A stretch of DNA of 64,000 nucleotides from Owenia fusiformis (taxonomy: Eukaryota; Annelida; Polychaeta; Sabellida; Oweniidae). The stretch is from assembly GCA_903813345.2 (NCBI GenBank), contig CAIIXF020000006.1, positions 21,833,936-21,897,935 of the forward strand, written 5' to 3'. A program made the position numbers and the translations under genes. Each line of letters starts with the position of its first letter. The first letter of the stretch is position 1. This document shows, one piece after another, positions 36,707 to 48,060 of the stretch. The notes below the pieces were generated by a model. That model saw only the letters and a list, made by a program, of their open reading frames with translations, did not search any database and had not been told where the DNA came from.

Positions 36707-36775
36707 TTAACCCTAATGTCTGCAACCTTTTTACGACACCAAATCTCAAGAGAGACCCCCTCTGTGATGTTTTAT
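36707..36775 (+). repeat. Second solo left end of the piggyBac-like family
   Basis: TTAACCCTAATGTCTGCAAC at 36707 matches the left terminus at 39970, including TTAA, and continues into a GACCCCCTCTGTG block also present there. No matching right end was found nearby, so this is a truncated copy. Confidence 0.65.
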
Positions 36776-36879
36776 TTCTTATCTGATTTATATAATATTC
36801 GATTTTTGTAAACGTTATTCGATTACCTTTTCAAAATAATGTTGGCTTTTCAAAAGTAGGTCAACAAAGGTCAAATCGA

Positions 36880-38110
36880 GATCAACGTGATCTAAGAGAT
36901 GTAATTTTTTACATTTTGTGACAAATTGACTGGCCTAGAATTAGTAACCAGTAGTCCTCTATCTCCTTTTTTGAAAATTGGGACAATTGTACCTTCCTTC
37001 CAAATATCAGGAAAAGTGAGGAAAGTAGTTCTGCTATAGAATGTGCACATAGTTTGAGCATTCATTTTGCTTGATATTTAATCAGGGCCATGTGCTTTTG
37101 TGATATCAATTTTATTAGATTTAGAACTTCTTCAGATGAGTTCATGGTCTAAAATAAGGAATATAGTTGTCACTAATGTTCATAATGTTCTTATTGAAAA
37201 AGTATTTCATGAGGACGATTGCTTCATCAAAACTATTGACTGCAGTTGAATTAGATGTTGGGTCAAAAAGAACAGGTATGGACGAGACTCACCAAGAAGC
37301 TCTTTATTTTATATTTTCTTTTTTTTGATTTTGCCTCATCGAACCTTGATGGAATTGTTCTATTAGGAATAACTTCCCTGACTATTGAGAGGCAAATTAG
37401 CAGCATCGTTAAATTGCATTTCAAAGACAAAATTCCAATCAACTTCAGCAATTTTGTGATTTAGCAGACTGGTATCTGCATCATCATAATATCACACGGT
37501 TTTCTTAAGTGATTGTTCTCTTGGAATGCTGACTCTTATTTTAGTAATAATTGCACAGTGATTGGAGAGCTTGATAGAAGATGTTCAGAATCAGTAATCA
37601 GTAGGTCAAAACACGATTTAGAATTCATAGTAATCCTAGTTGGTTCAAAGAATAGGTTGAAGACCAAGATCAGTCAGAACATTGTTTAATTCAATACCAG
37701 CCATATTGTTAATGTCATCATCATACCAGGCATTTTTTCTGGCATTGAAATCTCCGCTGATAATGACCCCATCATTTGGTTGCATTGACAAATTTTATTT
37801 CCATTAAATTTCTCATTCGCAGTTAAGGATGGTGACCGATAAAAATCCGTACTTCAAAGTCTTATGTTCAGCCTTAATTGTTATCAGGCAATTCGCTAAA
37901 TCTTTAGACATGTTTAACTCACATATGCCAGTCTGAACAGTATCACGGGCCCATAAAATGAGGCCTCTTCCATCGTTTGTTGAATACTTTGGTTTGCCAA
38001 AACCTCTTATATAAACATATTAGATCATTCAAGATCTTCAGTGGTAACATTCCTGTTTTAGAAAGTGTTAATATGTGAAAATTATCTCTTGTTGCATATA
38101 CTAAGGGGAT
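36880..38110 (-). pseudogene. Decayed non-LTR retrotransposon (endonuclease and reverse transcriptase start)
   Basis: Read on the minus strand, about 38090-37500 gives endonuclease-like segments: RGFGKPKYSTNDGRGLILWA, later VIISGDFNARKNAWYDDDIN with the GDFNA motif of the apurinic-type endonuclease domain, and FDLLITDS near its end. About 37140-36900 gives the start of a reverse transcriptase domain (KLCAHSIAELLSSLF and FSKKE, against the usual CxxxIxxPLxxLFNxS and FKKGD). Frames shift repeatedly and stops intervene. The 3' part of the reverse transcriptase is missing. It lies in the channel intron in the same orientation as the gene. Confidence 0.7.
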
Positions 38111-38210
38111 ATGTTTCTACATAACTTGACGTGACTTATTTATTTTATTTGGGAATGGGGTTAAGGTCAAGTTCATTCAGAAATAGAGCAGTCAATATCA
38201 CCATTTGTAT

Positions 38211-38283
38211 GACATGCTATTTACATCTTGTGAGTTTCAATGACGCGCGTTTGATTTTATAAAAAATGCCAAACTTTGTGACA
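38211..38283 (+). repeat. Fragment of the 53845-54422 element
   Basis: GACATGCTATTTACATCTTG through ACGCGCGTTTGATTTTAT to AAACTTTGTGACAA is nearly identical to 54161-54236. The match stops sharply on both sides, so this is a captured internal piece or a relic of a deleted copy. Confidence 0.85.
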
Positions 38284-39559
38284 AGTTCGATCGATTCCCT
38301 CAGAAACTAATATAATAGTGATATGTCGCTTAGCTTATTCATTGATACGCTGATCCTTTAGTGGCAGGGGTATTACAGTCTCAACTTCAAACTTGGCAAA
38401 TTGGTAGCAATTGATATAAATCAACATTGTTATAAACGGCCGAGAAACAAAGGGGAGAAATGACTTTTTGACTATCCATGCACATCTTACTTCCATCTTT
38501 GAACCATTCGATTCCCAGCTTTAGGGAAACACGTCAATCGTTCTTCTGATGAAGTATTCACAGAATTATGTTGATATACTGCATCATGAGAGAAGGCAAT
38601 TGCTTTTTCAATGCTAATACAAACGCTAACACAAAGGTATCATTTCCTAAATTCGTAAGAGTATTTTGACAACAAATAGTCGATGTTTATTGACATACTT
38701 AATTGGTAGTTCAGCTTGTAGGATAGGTACGATGTACACTCCCCTTTAAAAGGTTGGTAACCAGAAGTCTCTTTTCGGATCATATGTAAAAGCCCGTTTA
38801 CCCTTTGCATTCATTCGACTTCGCTTCTTAAAAGAGAGCTTCATCTTCTACCTAGACCCTGCGCACAGGGTAAGCTTTGGTTGTTTTAATTGACATACGT
38901 TTTCGACACGATCAAGACATACTGTAATTGATTAATATTCTAACATAAACAAGCTTCATCATGCTTACAATGGGACTCGAGGCTGGCAAACTTTAGAATG
39001 GGATGCTCCAAGGTGTCTATTGTAAAACTCTTATATTGCATTTCAGGTTTAAGATGGTAAAATGGAATTTATAAGCAAGATGCTGTGTCAATACTCGTGA
39101 AAATTCTGTGAAAAGAAGGAGAAAATAGAATAATGGAGTGGCAAGGAATCAAATACACTAACGGTAGCATCGTCTCAAATTATTACGCAACATAACTTAG
39201 GTATCCAACATTGATTTGTCCTGGGGCTATTTCTTTAACTCAATTTATCGTGTTAAATTATTATCCCATCCACGGGGATTCTCACATTCGATAACTATAC
39301 GATTTTACATTCTTTTCTCTTTTTGTATGGCCTTGAAATGATCTACAATACTTTCACTAGGCAAGGAATCTTGACCAAAACTATTTCCTTCCAAGGGCCA
39401 GTGGGATTTACAATGCTTTAGCACCTGAATAAGCCATACGAGCTACAGAAATCTTACAAAATTAGTTGAACGTAAACACAGATTTTTGTTCTATATTTTT
39501 GAGCAAAGGTTCTTACGTATTCATCTGAAACAACTAACGGCCTCTGGATTCTGGAAGTT
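38284..39559. other. Intron 1 sequence, nothing recognised
   Basis: AT-rich intronic sequence with no supportable exon, repeat or mobile element. Confidence 0.55.
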
Positions 39560-39850
39560 GGACGTGATCAGATAACTGGTATTCTAGTTATTCGATAGCT
39601 GGTACTGGAATCCTAGTTTTCATTTTTTCCTGAAAAATGGCGGCCATTTTGAAATCAATTTATCCATGAATATATGCATTTTGAAGCCATTAGCATATTT
39701 TATCAGAATTAAATCAAACCAGGGGCATTTGAGTTATCAAAAATGACATGTTACGATAAATGGCGGCCATTTTGAAAAAAAATCATTCTTTGTTTTATTT
39801 GCCACGATCATCAGAATCAACTGGTATTGGAGTTATCGTCAGGACAGACA
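39560..39850. repeat. Two arm-type units with GGCGGCCATTTTGAAA
   Basis: GGCGGCCATTTTGAAA occurs at about 39640 and 39763, each followed or preceded by CTGGTATT... and GAGTTATCAAAAAT blocks. The unit is the one found in the outer arms of the 44455-48545 element, and in introns 4 and 5. No core sequence is associated here. Confidence 0.75.
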
Positions 39851-39969
39851 TACGACTGGATAATAATTATTGTACAAGTATCATTGAATAATGGTTTAGT
39901 TTTTCCATATCGTCTACACGATATTGTAGACTTTTCACCAAGTTTTTGGATGACACACGGACACAGGTT

Positions 39970-41040
39970 TTAACCCTAATGTTTGCAACCTTTTTTCATA
40001 ACACTAAGTCGCAATGAGGGGGTCATTTGGACCCCCTCTGCGATTTTTTATTACTTGTCTGATTTCATTATTGTTGGTATTGTTGTAAACCTTATGCATC
40101 AAAGCGTAATAATGCTTAACAAAGCTTATCAAAGCGTGATTTCAAGCGTAACAAAGCCTGGTCGAAGTGGGATCAAAGCGTGAGAAACCGTAACAAGTCG
40201 GGAAATCAGAGCGTATCAGAGCTTACCAGAACGTAACATTACTTAGGAGATCGTGATATTTTTGGAAAAGTAAACAAAAATGACGGCGCTTTGCTCGCCG
40301 ATTTAAAGAGTGGCATTCGCAGTTGGTGTGAACATAGCTTTAATGCATGTTAACACCAACGGCGAATGTCACGCTTTAAATCGGCGAGCAAAGCGCCGTC
40401 ATTTTTGTTTACTTTTCCAAAAATATCACGATCTCTTAAGTAATGTTACGCTCTGGTACGCTCTGATTTCCCGACTTGTTACGGTTCTTCACGCTTTGAT
40501 CCCGCTTCAATCAGGCTTTGTTACGCTTGAAATCACGCTTTGATAAGCATTATTACGCTTTGATGCGATTATGACGCTTTAAATCAGGCTCTGATACGAT
40601 TGCCAAGCTCTGTTGTGCATTGTTACGCTCTGTTAAGCTCTGTCACGCATTGAAAAATGTCGAGATCGCCATGCCGCTTTTGATCCTGCTTTTCTTCGAG
40701 CTTTTCTACGACCTATTACGACCCCGACGCTTTAATCAAGCTTTGTTACGCTTTGGTGCCGCTTTGCAAGCCGCTTTTAAGCGCCATCAAAGCGCCGTTG
40801 GTGTGAACGTAGCTTTATAGAGCACTAAAAACAAAGTTATTATCGATATTTTTTTAGTTCCAGTTTTATTCTAACTATCCAACTATCATAACTTTGCCAC
40901 TCTACCTCCAATCACCTTGGTTTTTACGCCTAAAAGCGTGTTATATCTGTGGCTCAATTTAAAAGAAGAACTGAGACGCAAAAAGTTTGCAAAAGTACTC
41001 TTGAAAAATCGCCCCCCCCCCCTGCAGACATTAGGGTTAA
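39970..41040. mobile_element. piggyBac-like non-autonomous element, TTAA-flanked, 1.07 kb
   Basis: The left end TTAACCCTAATGTTTGCA and right end complement of TTAACCCTAATGTCTGCA are terminal inverted repeats with TTAA at both edges (39970-39973 and 41037-41040). CCCTA-type termini on a TTAA target are the hallmark of the piggyBac superfamily. The interior is dominated by a palindrome (40097-40566) and a degenerate CGCTTTGWTA repeat. A run of 12 C lies near the right end. No transposase is present. Confidence 0.85.
40097..40566. repeat. Nearly 0.5-kb palindrome built of TTACGCTTTGAT-type units
   Basis: CATCAAAGCGTAATAATGCT at 40097 pairs with its complement ending at 40566. Pairing continues inward through AACAAAGC, CGGGAAATCAGAGCGT, GATCGTGATATTTTTGGAAA and GACGGCGCTTTGCTCGCCGA to a short loop near 40330-40350. 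Arms are about 230 bp with few mismatches. Short open frames across it are consequences of the repeat. The unit continues without pairing to about 40820. Confidence 0.92.
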
Positions 41041-42870
41041 CATGATTCGGAAAAGTATGTTTTCATACGATCATCAGCTTATCTATTTTTCTTTAGTTGT
41101 GAAATCAAAATAGGAAAAATGAAAATTGAGACTAATTTGATTATGAATCAGATTGAATATCGACAAATTATCGACATATGCCCCTAAGAGATTTTGATAT
41201 CTGAGGTCATCGTACTCATAGTTCAGCGTGCTCTCTTCCTGGGTTACATTATCATCACCTTCTCTGTGTGATACCATAGAGCTCCCAAAAAATGAATTTG
41301 AAGGTTGAATGTTTTCCCAAATGTTAGTGTTAACTAATGGTGCTGTCCATCAAATGAACGGTACACGTTCAACCTAATCTCGGCAATGTTTTTCGCTACC
41401 CGAGGCTTCAAAAACTAGGTGAAATCGAGATTTAAAAAAGTGACCCCCTATCAAGATCCTAATAATCCTATCGATAAACAAGGAAACCCTTAACTTCCTT
41501 GTTACGAACCAATAATAAACAAGAAGGAAGTAAAAAGAACCATGATGGTCAGGGGAATTTCAATTATAAATGAGTCATTTTAATAATATAGGGATAATGC
41601 CTGTTTCGTCAGTGCATTGCCACATACGAGTCAACAGAATCCAAAATCAACAAATTAAGTTCGATATCGTATTAAATTTCTCAATTATTATCAATAAATA
41701 AAATATCAATATCACCTGGCTTGATCTTTAAATGCAAACGTCTTCTATAAGCCGACATTTAGCTTTTTGGATTGTATTAATTTTTAAAAACGATTTTTAT
41801 ATAAATAATTTGACCATTATTTTATAACATTTAATTTAAACAGATAAATTAAAGTTATATTGAAATAAAAATATGGACGATAGTTTTGCCGACCCTATGC
41901 GTGAACTAATGAATTGTTGATAATCCGTTGAACTGTCACCGGACGTGTCAGTCCATGATTTATCAACTGGCATAAAAAAATACATGATGCATTTAAAATC
42001 CTGACCATGTTCTTTCAAACCATGGATGAACGAAGACAATAAGCATTAATTTATTAGATTTTTTTATAAATAAATCCAGATTTTATAAAAAAGATAAGTT
42101 ATTTGATTTATGAATCTACTTTGAATGCACAATGTCGCAACACTTAGATCATTCATGCGTTTCCGAGTTTTTTCGTGTCCGTGTGATACTTGTAAATAGT
42201 AATTAACAGCAGCTGTAAGTGGTCTGATTTCTAGCGAAGTCGTGTCTATGTTCCTTTTTAGATATATATTGATGTTTATTTGGGAGACGTACCTGCTGTA
42301 AAAGTTGGCAAAAAAGAAGTTGGCAAAAAGAAGTTGGTTGACTGGCATGGGAATAGTCTGAGGGAAGGGTGAAGGACTGTTGTTGTTTTATGTTAGATTT
42401 AATCATTCAGCCGCAGTGGTAATGTTATGACTTCATTTTATTCCCAGCACATTACGATAATATTGTTTTATCCACATCAACTATGCACTGACTACCATGA
42501 TAACATGAGTATCGATAGATTAAGATCGGAACCTGAAATGTTCATGAAATTCTTTATATTATTCGGCCTAGAATAAATTTTCTTGCCGCTGCTTACAAGC
42601 ATAAGATAGACACATAAATAGTTTTGCATATGCAAGATACGCATTGCCCAAATTAATAGGAAGTTTGAAGATGAAAAGCATGGAAGAGAAAATTACCAGA
42701 AAATATCTGAATCATGACAGTTTTACATTTGTAAATAGTATAAAGACTGCACGTCATTGCAGGAAATAATAGGGAGTTTAAACTAGCATATAAAACGACA
42801 CGCCAACCGTATGACGTATGACCAATCGCCCATACAAATGCATCGCTTGAATATTTTCCGTTCACGTTTA
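41041..42870. other. Intron 1 sequence, nothing recognised
   Basis: AT-rich sequence without a supportable exon or mobile element. An AAAAAGAAGTTGGCAAAAAG duplication lies at about 42308-42336. Confidence 0.5.
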
Positions 42871-43692
42871 CCCTACTATCACACCAAACTAGTTCTCACT
42901 ACGTTCTCGAAAACGGGCTTAAACTGTGCACGAACGGATTTGACGTACTAAGAAACCACTAAGAACCGTTTGGGATCTGTTTACAAACTTCATGAAACTA
43001 CTCGAACGAGTAGGTCCTCCAGAACTTAGAGCATGCTCAAAATTTTCTGGTGATCGTCACGTTCTGCAATTAGAACGAGTGACAACGTACTTAAGACGAC
43101 CTGGACGCACTGGGGACACACTACGAACGGAAGTGTCGTACTTCAATCCTACTAGGGACGTATTACGACGTTGTGTAGTCAGGCGTAAATTGCAGCCGTG
43201 AGTACCCAAATCTAGTCCGTTTGTAGCTCGCTCATTCTGTTCTTAGACAGACCCAACTCGACCGAATAACGTCCTTCCCGTTTATAAAGGTTCACAGTAG
43301 GTTCTCATAAAGTTCTAAGAACGTCCGTGTAGTTCTCACGTCAGTAATACGTCCTCTCCGTTAGCAGGACGTAATTGAACTGCTTGGATGCGTTTTGTAG
43401 ACGAGACTGAGACGTGATTTAGAATTTTGAATCGATTCAAAATTCAATGGCGACAAAACCGTTCTGTAATCAGGTCATGATGACCTTCTAGACTAAGGGA
43501 CGCGTTATACGACGTTGCACATCGACGTGGTGCGACCTGAATGAGATGGACGTATTGAAGACTGTTTATGAACAAAGTAGCTAATTATTTTAGACATATT
43601 TCCCGACCACAGCCAGATTGAGCCCATTTTACGACGTTTTCGACTTAAACTCTCTAGCTAGTGCACAAGTAGTACGTTCTTTTGGTGTGAAT
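42871..43692 (+). mobile_element. CpG-rich inverted-repeat element, long copy (about 820 bp)
   Basis: The left end CCCTACTATCACACCAAACT matches the right end of 17798-18225 in inverted orientation; its own right end (GTACGTTCTTTTGGTGTGAA) is more diverged. The interior is full of ACGT and AACG words (GTACTTAAGACGACC, GACGTATTACGACGTTG) in an otherwise AT-rich, CpG-poor intron. It shares both flanks with the short copy but has about 390 bp more in the middle. No conserved frame was found. Confidence 0.75.
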
Positions 43693-44454
43693 GCGTCACC
43701 TAAATACATCTCTTACTGGAGCTGAATTACGATCTATTGTGATTGACCTCATTTCAGTAGTAATCACTCTATTGTCCCACGAGGAAGTGCTGCGTGTGAT
43801 AATGATCCATCATCCCAATTGATAGAACAATACTTAAAAACCTACTACAAAGCTCGTCAACGATGAAAAAGCTTATTTGCTCACAGTATATGTAGCAAAT
43901 ATCGACTCTTCTCATTCAGCAATCTAAGAACGACATACGCAACCCCATGCCATTACTTGCTGAACCATTTTTAAAATAAAACAATGTTTACGTCTGATAT
44001 GGGGAGTTGTTCGATCTTCTAAAACTTTTATTTTACGTACGTGGTGTGTATCATGTCTTCTTATAATATCATTTCTTCTTTTCATGCAATTATAATTAAT
44101 AATATACACACAAACTATATATAACTAAAACTATGCATTCATTATCAACATTTTAATTGATCTAGTCTATTCTACCTAAAAATACAATATCTTTAAAGTT
44201 TGGGTAATTACCAAAAAAAATTTTTTCGTATTTACGAATGTAAGTGGTCTAAACGTTCAGATGATACGATTATAGATAGTCTTGGAACGGAGTTTTACCG
44301 GTGATGAATACGAGTTTCAATGGTGCTTAATTAAAGGATTCGAAATAAAAAATTTGAAATCCGATTACAATGGTTCTTGAGAAGCAAAAATAACTTCCTC
44401 TATACACAAACGATTTATTTCATTATCTCACCGAAAAAGAGTTGACAATGAGAA
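43693..44454. other. Intron 1 sequence, nothing recognised
   Basis: AT-rich spacer between the CpG-rich element and the 4.1-kb element. No supportable feature. Confidence 0.5.
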
Positions 44455-44805
44455 GCAGTTTGTTCGTCCATTCGTCTGTTCATATGTTCGTTCGTTACTC
44501 AAATACCGATTGACGGATTTGGTACATATTTTATAGACATATGTCTTAAGGGTGCAGGACCTCTGTTGTAGAATAAATAACTAATATGGCCACTCTTTGA
44601 TATCTAAATTACCAGTTGACCGATTAGTCCCTGATCTGGACCCTCTGAAAAAAAGTTTTGTTGTCCGATACTTTCCCACATAAAATGATTGTACCGTTTG
44701 AAAGAACAGACTTCCCTCTTAAAGAAAACACCTCTTCTATTGATGTAAACAGGGGCAAAAGGCACCAAAACGGGGTTAGACAAGGTGGCATTCTGAAGTC
44801 TCACT

Positions 44806-45665
44806 TTCTTGTCATCACGATTCCAGGTAAACCATCAGACTGATTTACTTCAAGTTTTCACACATGTTACATGGTAAGAAGTTCTAGAGCTGATTAACTT
44901 TGCGGCGGCCATCTTGCATTCTGGCGGCCATCTTGGAATTTTTTTCAGATAAATATTGTCATCGCGATTCCACAAAAACCACATAACAGATGTACTTCAA
45001 ATGTTCACACATGTTACATGGTAAAAAGTCCTAGATATCATTATTTTTTCGGTGGCCATCTTGCATTCTGGCAGCCATCTTGGAAGTTTTAAGATAAATC
45101 TTGTCATCACAATTTCAGGAAATCCAAACGGATTTACTTCAAATTTCCACTCATGTTACATGGTAAGAAAATATAGAGGTGAATAATTTTTCGGCAGCCA
45201 TCTTGCATTCTGGCGGCCATCTTGGAAATTTTGGGATAAATCTTGTCATCGTGATTCCAGGAAAACAACCTAACAGATAAACTTCAAATTTTCACACATG
45301 TTACATGATATGAAGTTCTAGAGCTGATTAATGATTGCATTCTGGCGGCCATTTTGGAAGGTTTATAGATAAATCTTGTCATCAAGATTACAGAAAAACC
45401 ACTTCACAGTTTTACTTCGAATTTTCACACATGTTACATGGTATGAAGTTCTAGAGCTGACTAACTTTTCGGTGGCCATGTTGCATTCCGTCGGCCATCT
45501 TGGAAGTTTTTAGATAAATCTTGTCATCACGATTCCATGAAAACCACGTAACAGTTTTACTTCAAATTTTCACACATGTTACATGGTAAGAAGTTATAGA
45601 GCTGATTAACTTTTCGATAGCCATCTTGCATTCTGGCGGCCATCTTGGAAGTTTGTAGATAAATA
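44806..45665 (+). repeat. Left inner array, about six units of 145 bp
   Basis: Each unit reads in order: CTTGTCATCACGATTCCAGG, ACTTCAAATTTTCACACATG, TTACATGGTAAGAAGTTCTA, then paired GGCCATCTTGCATTCTGGCG and GCCATCTTGGAA motifs. The CCATCTTG core resembles the YY1-type motif (CCAT on a GC-rich flank), with two copies per unit. The array runs to within a few bases of the CXC coding sequence. Confidence 0.9.
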
Positions 45666-45675
45666 TAAAATACAG

Positions 45676-46152
45676 TCAAAGCATTTACCACCAACAAAGG
45701 ATGCTCTCATTCTCCATATAAATAGAGCCAACTATCAGGCCTATATTTGGCGAAACGCAGGCAAATCAATGATTGATTATCAATCCCCCACATTACATGG
45801 TTGGACATTCAAAGGGAATAAACTACAAATTAAGTGGATGGAAAACAGTCCTGCCCCACAAGAAATAATGGAGCTTGTTGCTTGTAGTTGTAAAGGAGTG
45901 TGTGACTCAATGAGATGTAGTTGTAAGAAACAGGATCTCATTTGTGGAAGTTCATGTAAGTGCCGCAAAGGTGTGTGTGAGAACTGTCCAACCCATCAGC
46001 ACGATGATGTTGATGAGAGCGACAATGAATTTGAACCAGTTGATGACACCATTACACCATACGTTGAAGATCAGGAAGAAAATGAATTACCTGAAAATCT
46101 CCTACCTGACAACTGGATGAACCAACTTGTCAAAGTTGATGCCATAATATGA
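45676..46152 (+). pseudogene. CXC/tesmin-like cysteine-rich C-terminal fragment
   Basis: An open frame of 158 residues without an obvious native start; it begins after an acceptor-like ATACAG and the first Met is at 45769. Early residues read LPPTKDALILHINRANYQAY then IWRNAG, followed by HGWTFKGNKLQIKWM, a PAPQEIMELV segment and ten cysteines in ACSCKGVC, MRCSCKK and SCKCRKGVCENC. A very acidic tail follows (DDVDESDNEFE). The same order (RANYQAxxWR, GW, KWMxxxPAPQ, CxCK repeats) occurs at the C-terminus of long uncharacterised proteins common in marine invertebrate genomes. The CXC part resembles zinc-binding tesmin/TSO1 domains. It is probably the last exon of a truncated element-borne gene. 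Confidence 0.6.
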
Positions 46153-47329
46153 ATTATCTCACCCTGTATATACACTGGTGATCCGCTTCTTCTATCACAA
46201 AGTTTATTTTGGTTCAGTAGATTTTTCTATACATTATTTTTATGTCACCACCACTAGTGATTGGGTGACATATTGTAATAGCTTTGAACGTTTATCTTGA
46301 CACTGTTCAGTAGTTAATGTGTACTGTATACTTAACAAGGTGTGGTGACATTTTTGCATGTTTCCTCATCGTCACTACTAATGAAAGCTTATGTTGATAT
46401 TGTAGCAGTGTTTTTAAGTTCTTTTTGTTGGTACAATTAGTTTCCAAACCCTATACTTATATCGATCTGACACACAGTTTTAGTGCAGGTTTAAGTGATT
46501 TTTGTTGATTATTAAACGCAAAGAGCACATGTGTCTTGAACTCGCAACATTGTGGATACAGAGCCCATTCACATAGTTTGACATGCTGGTGCTCTGAACC
46601 AGCTCGTTAGTTAATATCTGACTAAGAGACAGCTTGCTTTCCCGATGAAGAAACGTTATCTGCAGCTTTTATGAGTACTATAGTATCTACAACTATTTTT
46701 GATCTTATGAGTATTGGATATCATTATTTTCAATTTTTCTTCAACATGTATTTTAATGACTTCAGTATGAATGGAATGTCCCTCGGAGTTGTGGTCTTTG
46801 ATGAGGAATTGGTCATTGAACAGTGTGGATGCTGTTTATTCCCATATTAGATTGTCTTGGGATATTCAGGTTTGATTTTTGTTTGCCAGTTTTACACTTT
46901 ACAGTTTGCTTTTCCCACTAGGTTGCTTTACACTTTTTTCCTTTCTCATTTGTCATTTTTGTTTATATTTAGTAAGGATATGATACGCAGGTCTCTCCTT
47001 CTGTGTGATCACCTGTCCAGAAGATAATTCAACTGCATGAAGAACATTTCGTTGACATGATGCACAGTGAAAGGTTTTCCACACATTTACAATTTCGTTT
47101 AAAAGAGCTTTAATTCCGTTATATACTCAGATCAAGGCCAATTTAGCATACATTTCGCTCTCAAAAATCACTGTGCAATATTGGATTTCAAAGAAATGTT
47201 TGACATTTCAATAATCTTTTTTCTTTTTGATGAAATGTAGTTATTTATTCTAAAAATCAATTGATGTCATACACAAAATGCATTTAAGTGGTATAAAGTA
47301 CAGAAGCAGAGTAAAAATATGTATTTTAG
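46153..47329 (+). other. Non-coding core of the 4.1-kb element
   Basis: Follows the CXC frame and may be its 3' untranslated sequence. ATGTCACC at about 46243 pairs with GGGTGACAT at about 46264 as a small hairpin, and GTGGTGACATTTTT recurs at about 46345. Nothing else coding is seen. Confidence 0.5.
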
Positions 47330-48060
47330 AATATCACCATGTGTTACCCCATTGTAGCGCCTCTTGCCCATGTTTCTATCAATATAAAACATGATATCAC
47401 ACACCAAATATGCATTTATGTCAAATTATGTGGTTTAAAATTCAGAAAAATAGATAACATTCTCCTTAGAATACCACCTTGTGTAACCCCACTTTACTGC
47501 CCTTTGCCCCTGTTTATATCAATATAAAAGGTAGCATGTAACCTTCCTTGTAACATGTGTAAAAGTTTCAAGAAAATCAGTAAAGTGGTTTTCCTGGAAT
47601 CACAATGACAAGATTTATCCAAAAAACTTCCAAGATGGCCGCCAGAATGCAAGATGGCCACCGAAAGGTTAATTAGCTCTAGAACTTCTTACCATGTAAT
47701 ATGTGTGAAAATTTGAAGTAAATCCGTTTGGTTTTCCTGAAATCGTGATGACAAGATTTATTTTTAAACTTCCAAGATGGCTGCCAGAATGCAAGATGGC
47801 CACCGAAAAAATAATGAGGTCTAGGACTTTTTACCATGTTACATGTGTGAACATTTGAAGTACATCTGTTATGTGGTTTTTGTGGAATCGCGATGACAAT
47901 ATTTATCTGAAAAAAATTCCAAGATGGCCGCCAGAATGCAAGATGGCCGCCGCAAAGTTAATCAGCTCTAGAACTTCTTACCATGTAACATGTGTGAAAA
48001 TTTGAAGTAAATCTGTCTGATGGTTTACCTGGAATCGTGATGACAAGAAAGTGAGACTTC
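47330..48060 (-). repeat. Right inner array, four 145-bp units plus duplicated middle block
   Basis: Four inverted copies of the left-array unit lie at about 47530-48050, with CCAAGATGGCCGCC and CAAGATGGCC(A/G)CCG motifs. Inside of them, 47330-47525 holds two diverged extra copies of the middle block (GTGTAACCCCACTTTACTGC, CCCCTGTTTATATCAATA), which also occurs once in each arm. The right array is shorter than the left by about two units. Confidence 0.85.

Noticed and set aside
40310-40820. Two plus-strand open frames of 66-77 codons
   Set aside because: They lie in the palindrome and its satellite of CGCTTTGAT units, so the openness follows from the repeat.
42992-43201. Arginine-rich frame in the CpG-rich element
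   Set aside because: The frame breaks in the shorter copy at 17798-18225 and the composition reflects ACG-type words.
44604-44843. Nearly identical 60-residue frames in both arms of the 4.1-kb element (also 47958-48197)
   Set aside because: They are conserved because the arms are nearly identical at DNA level. They show no domain, and both strands are open.
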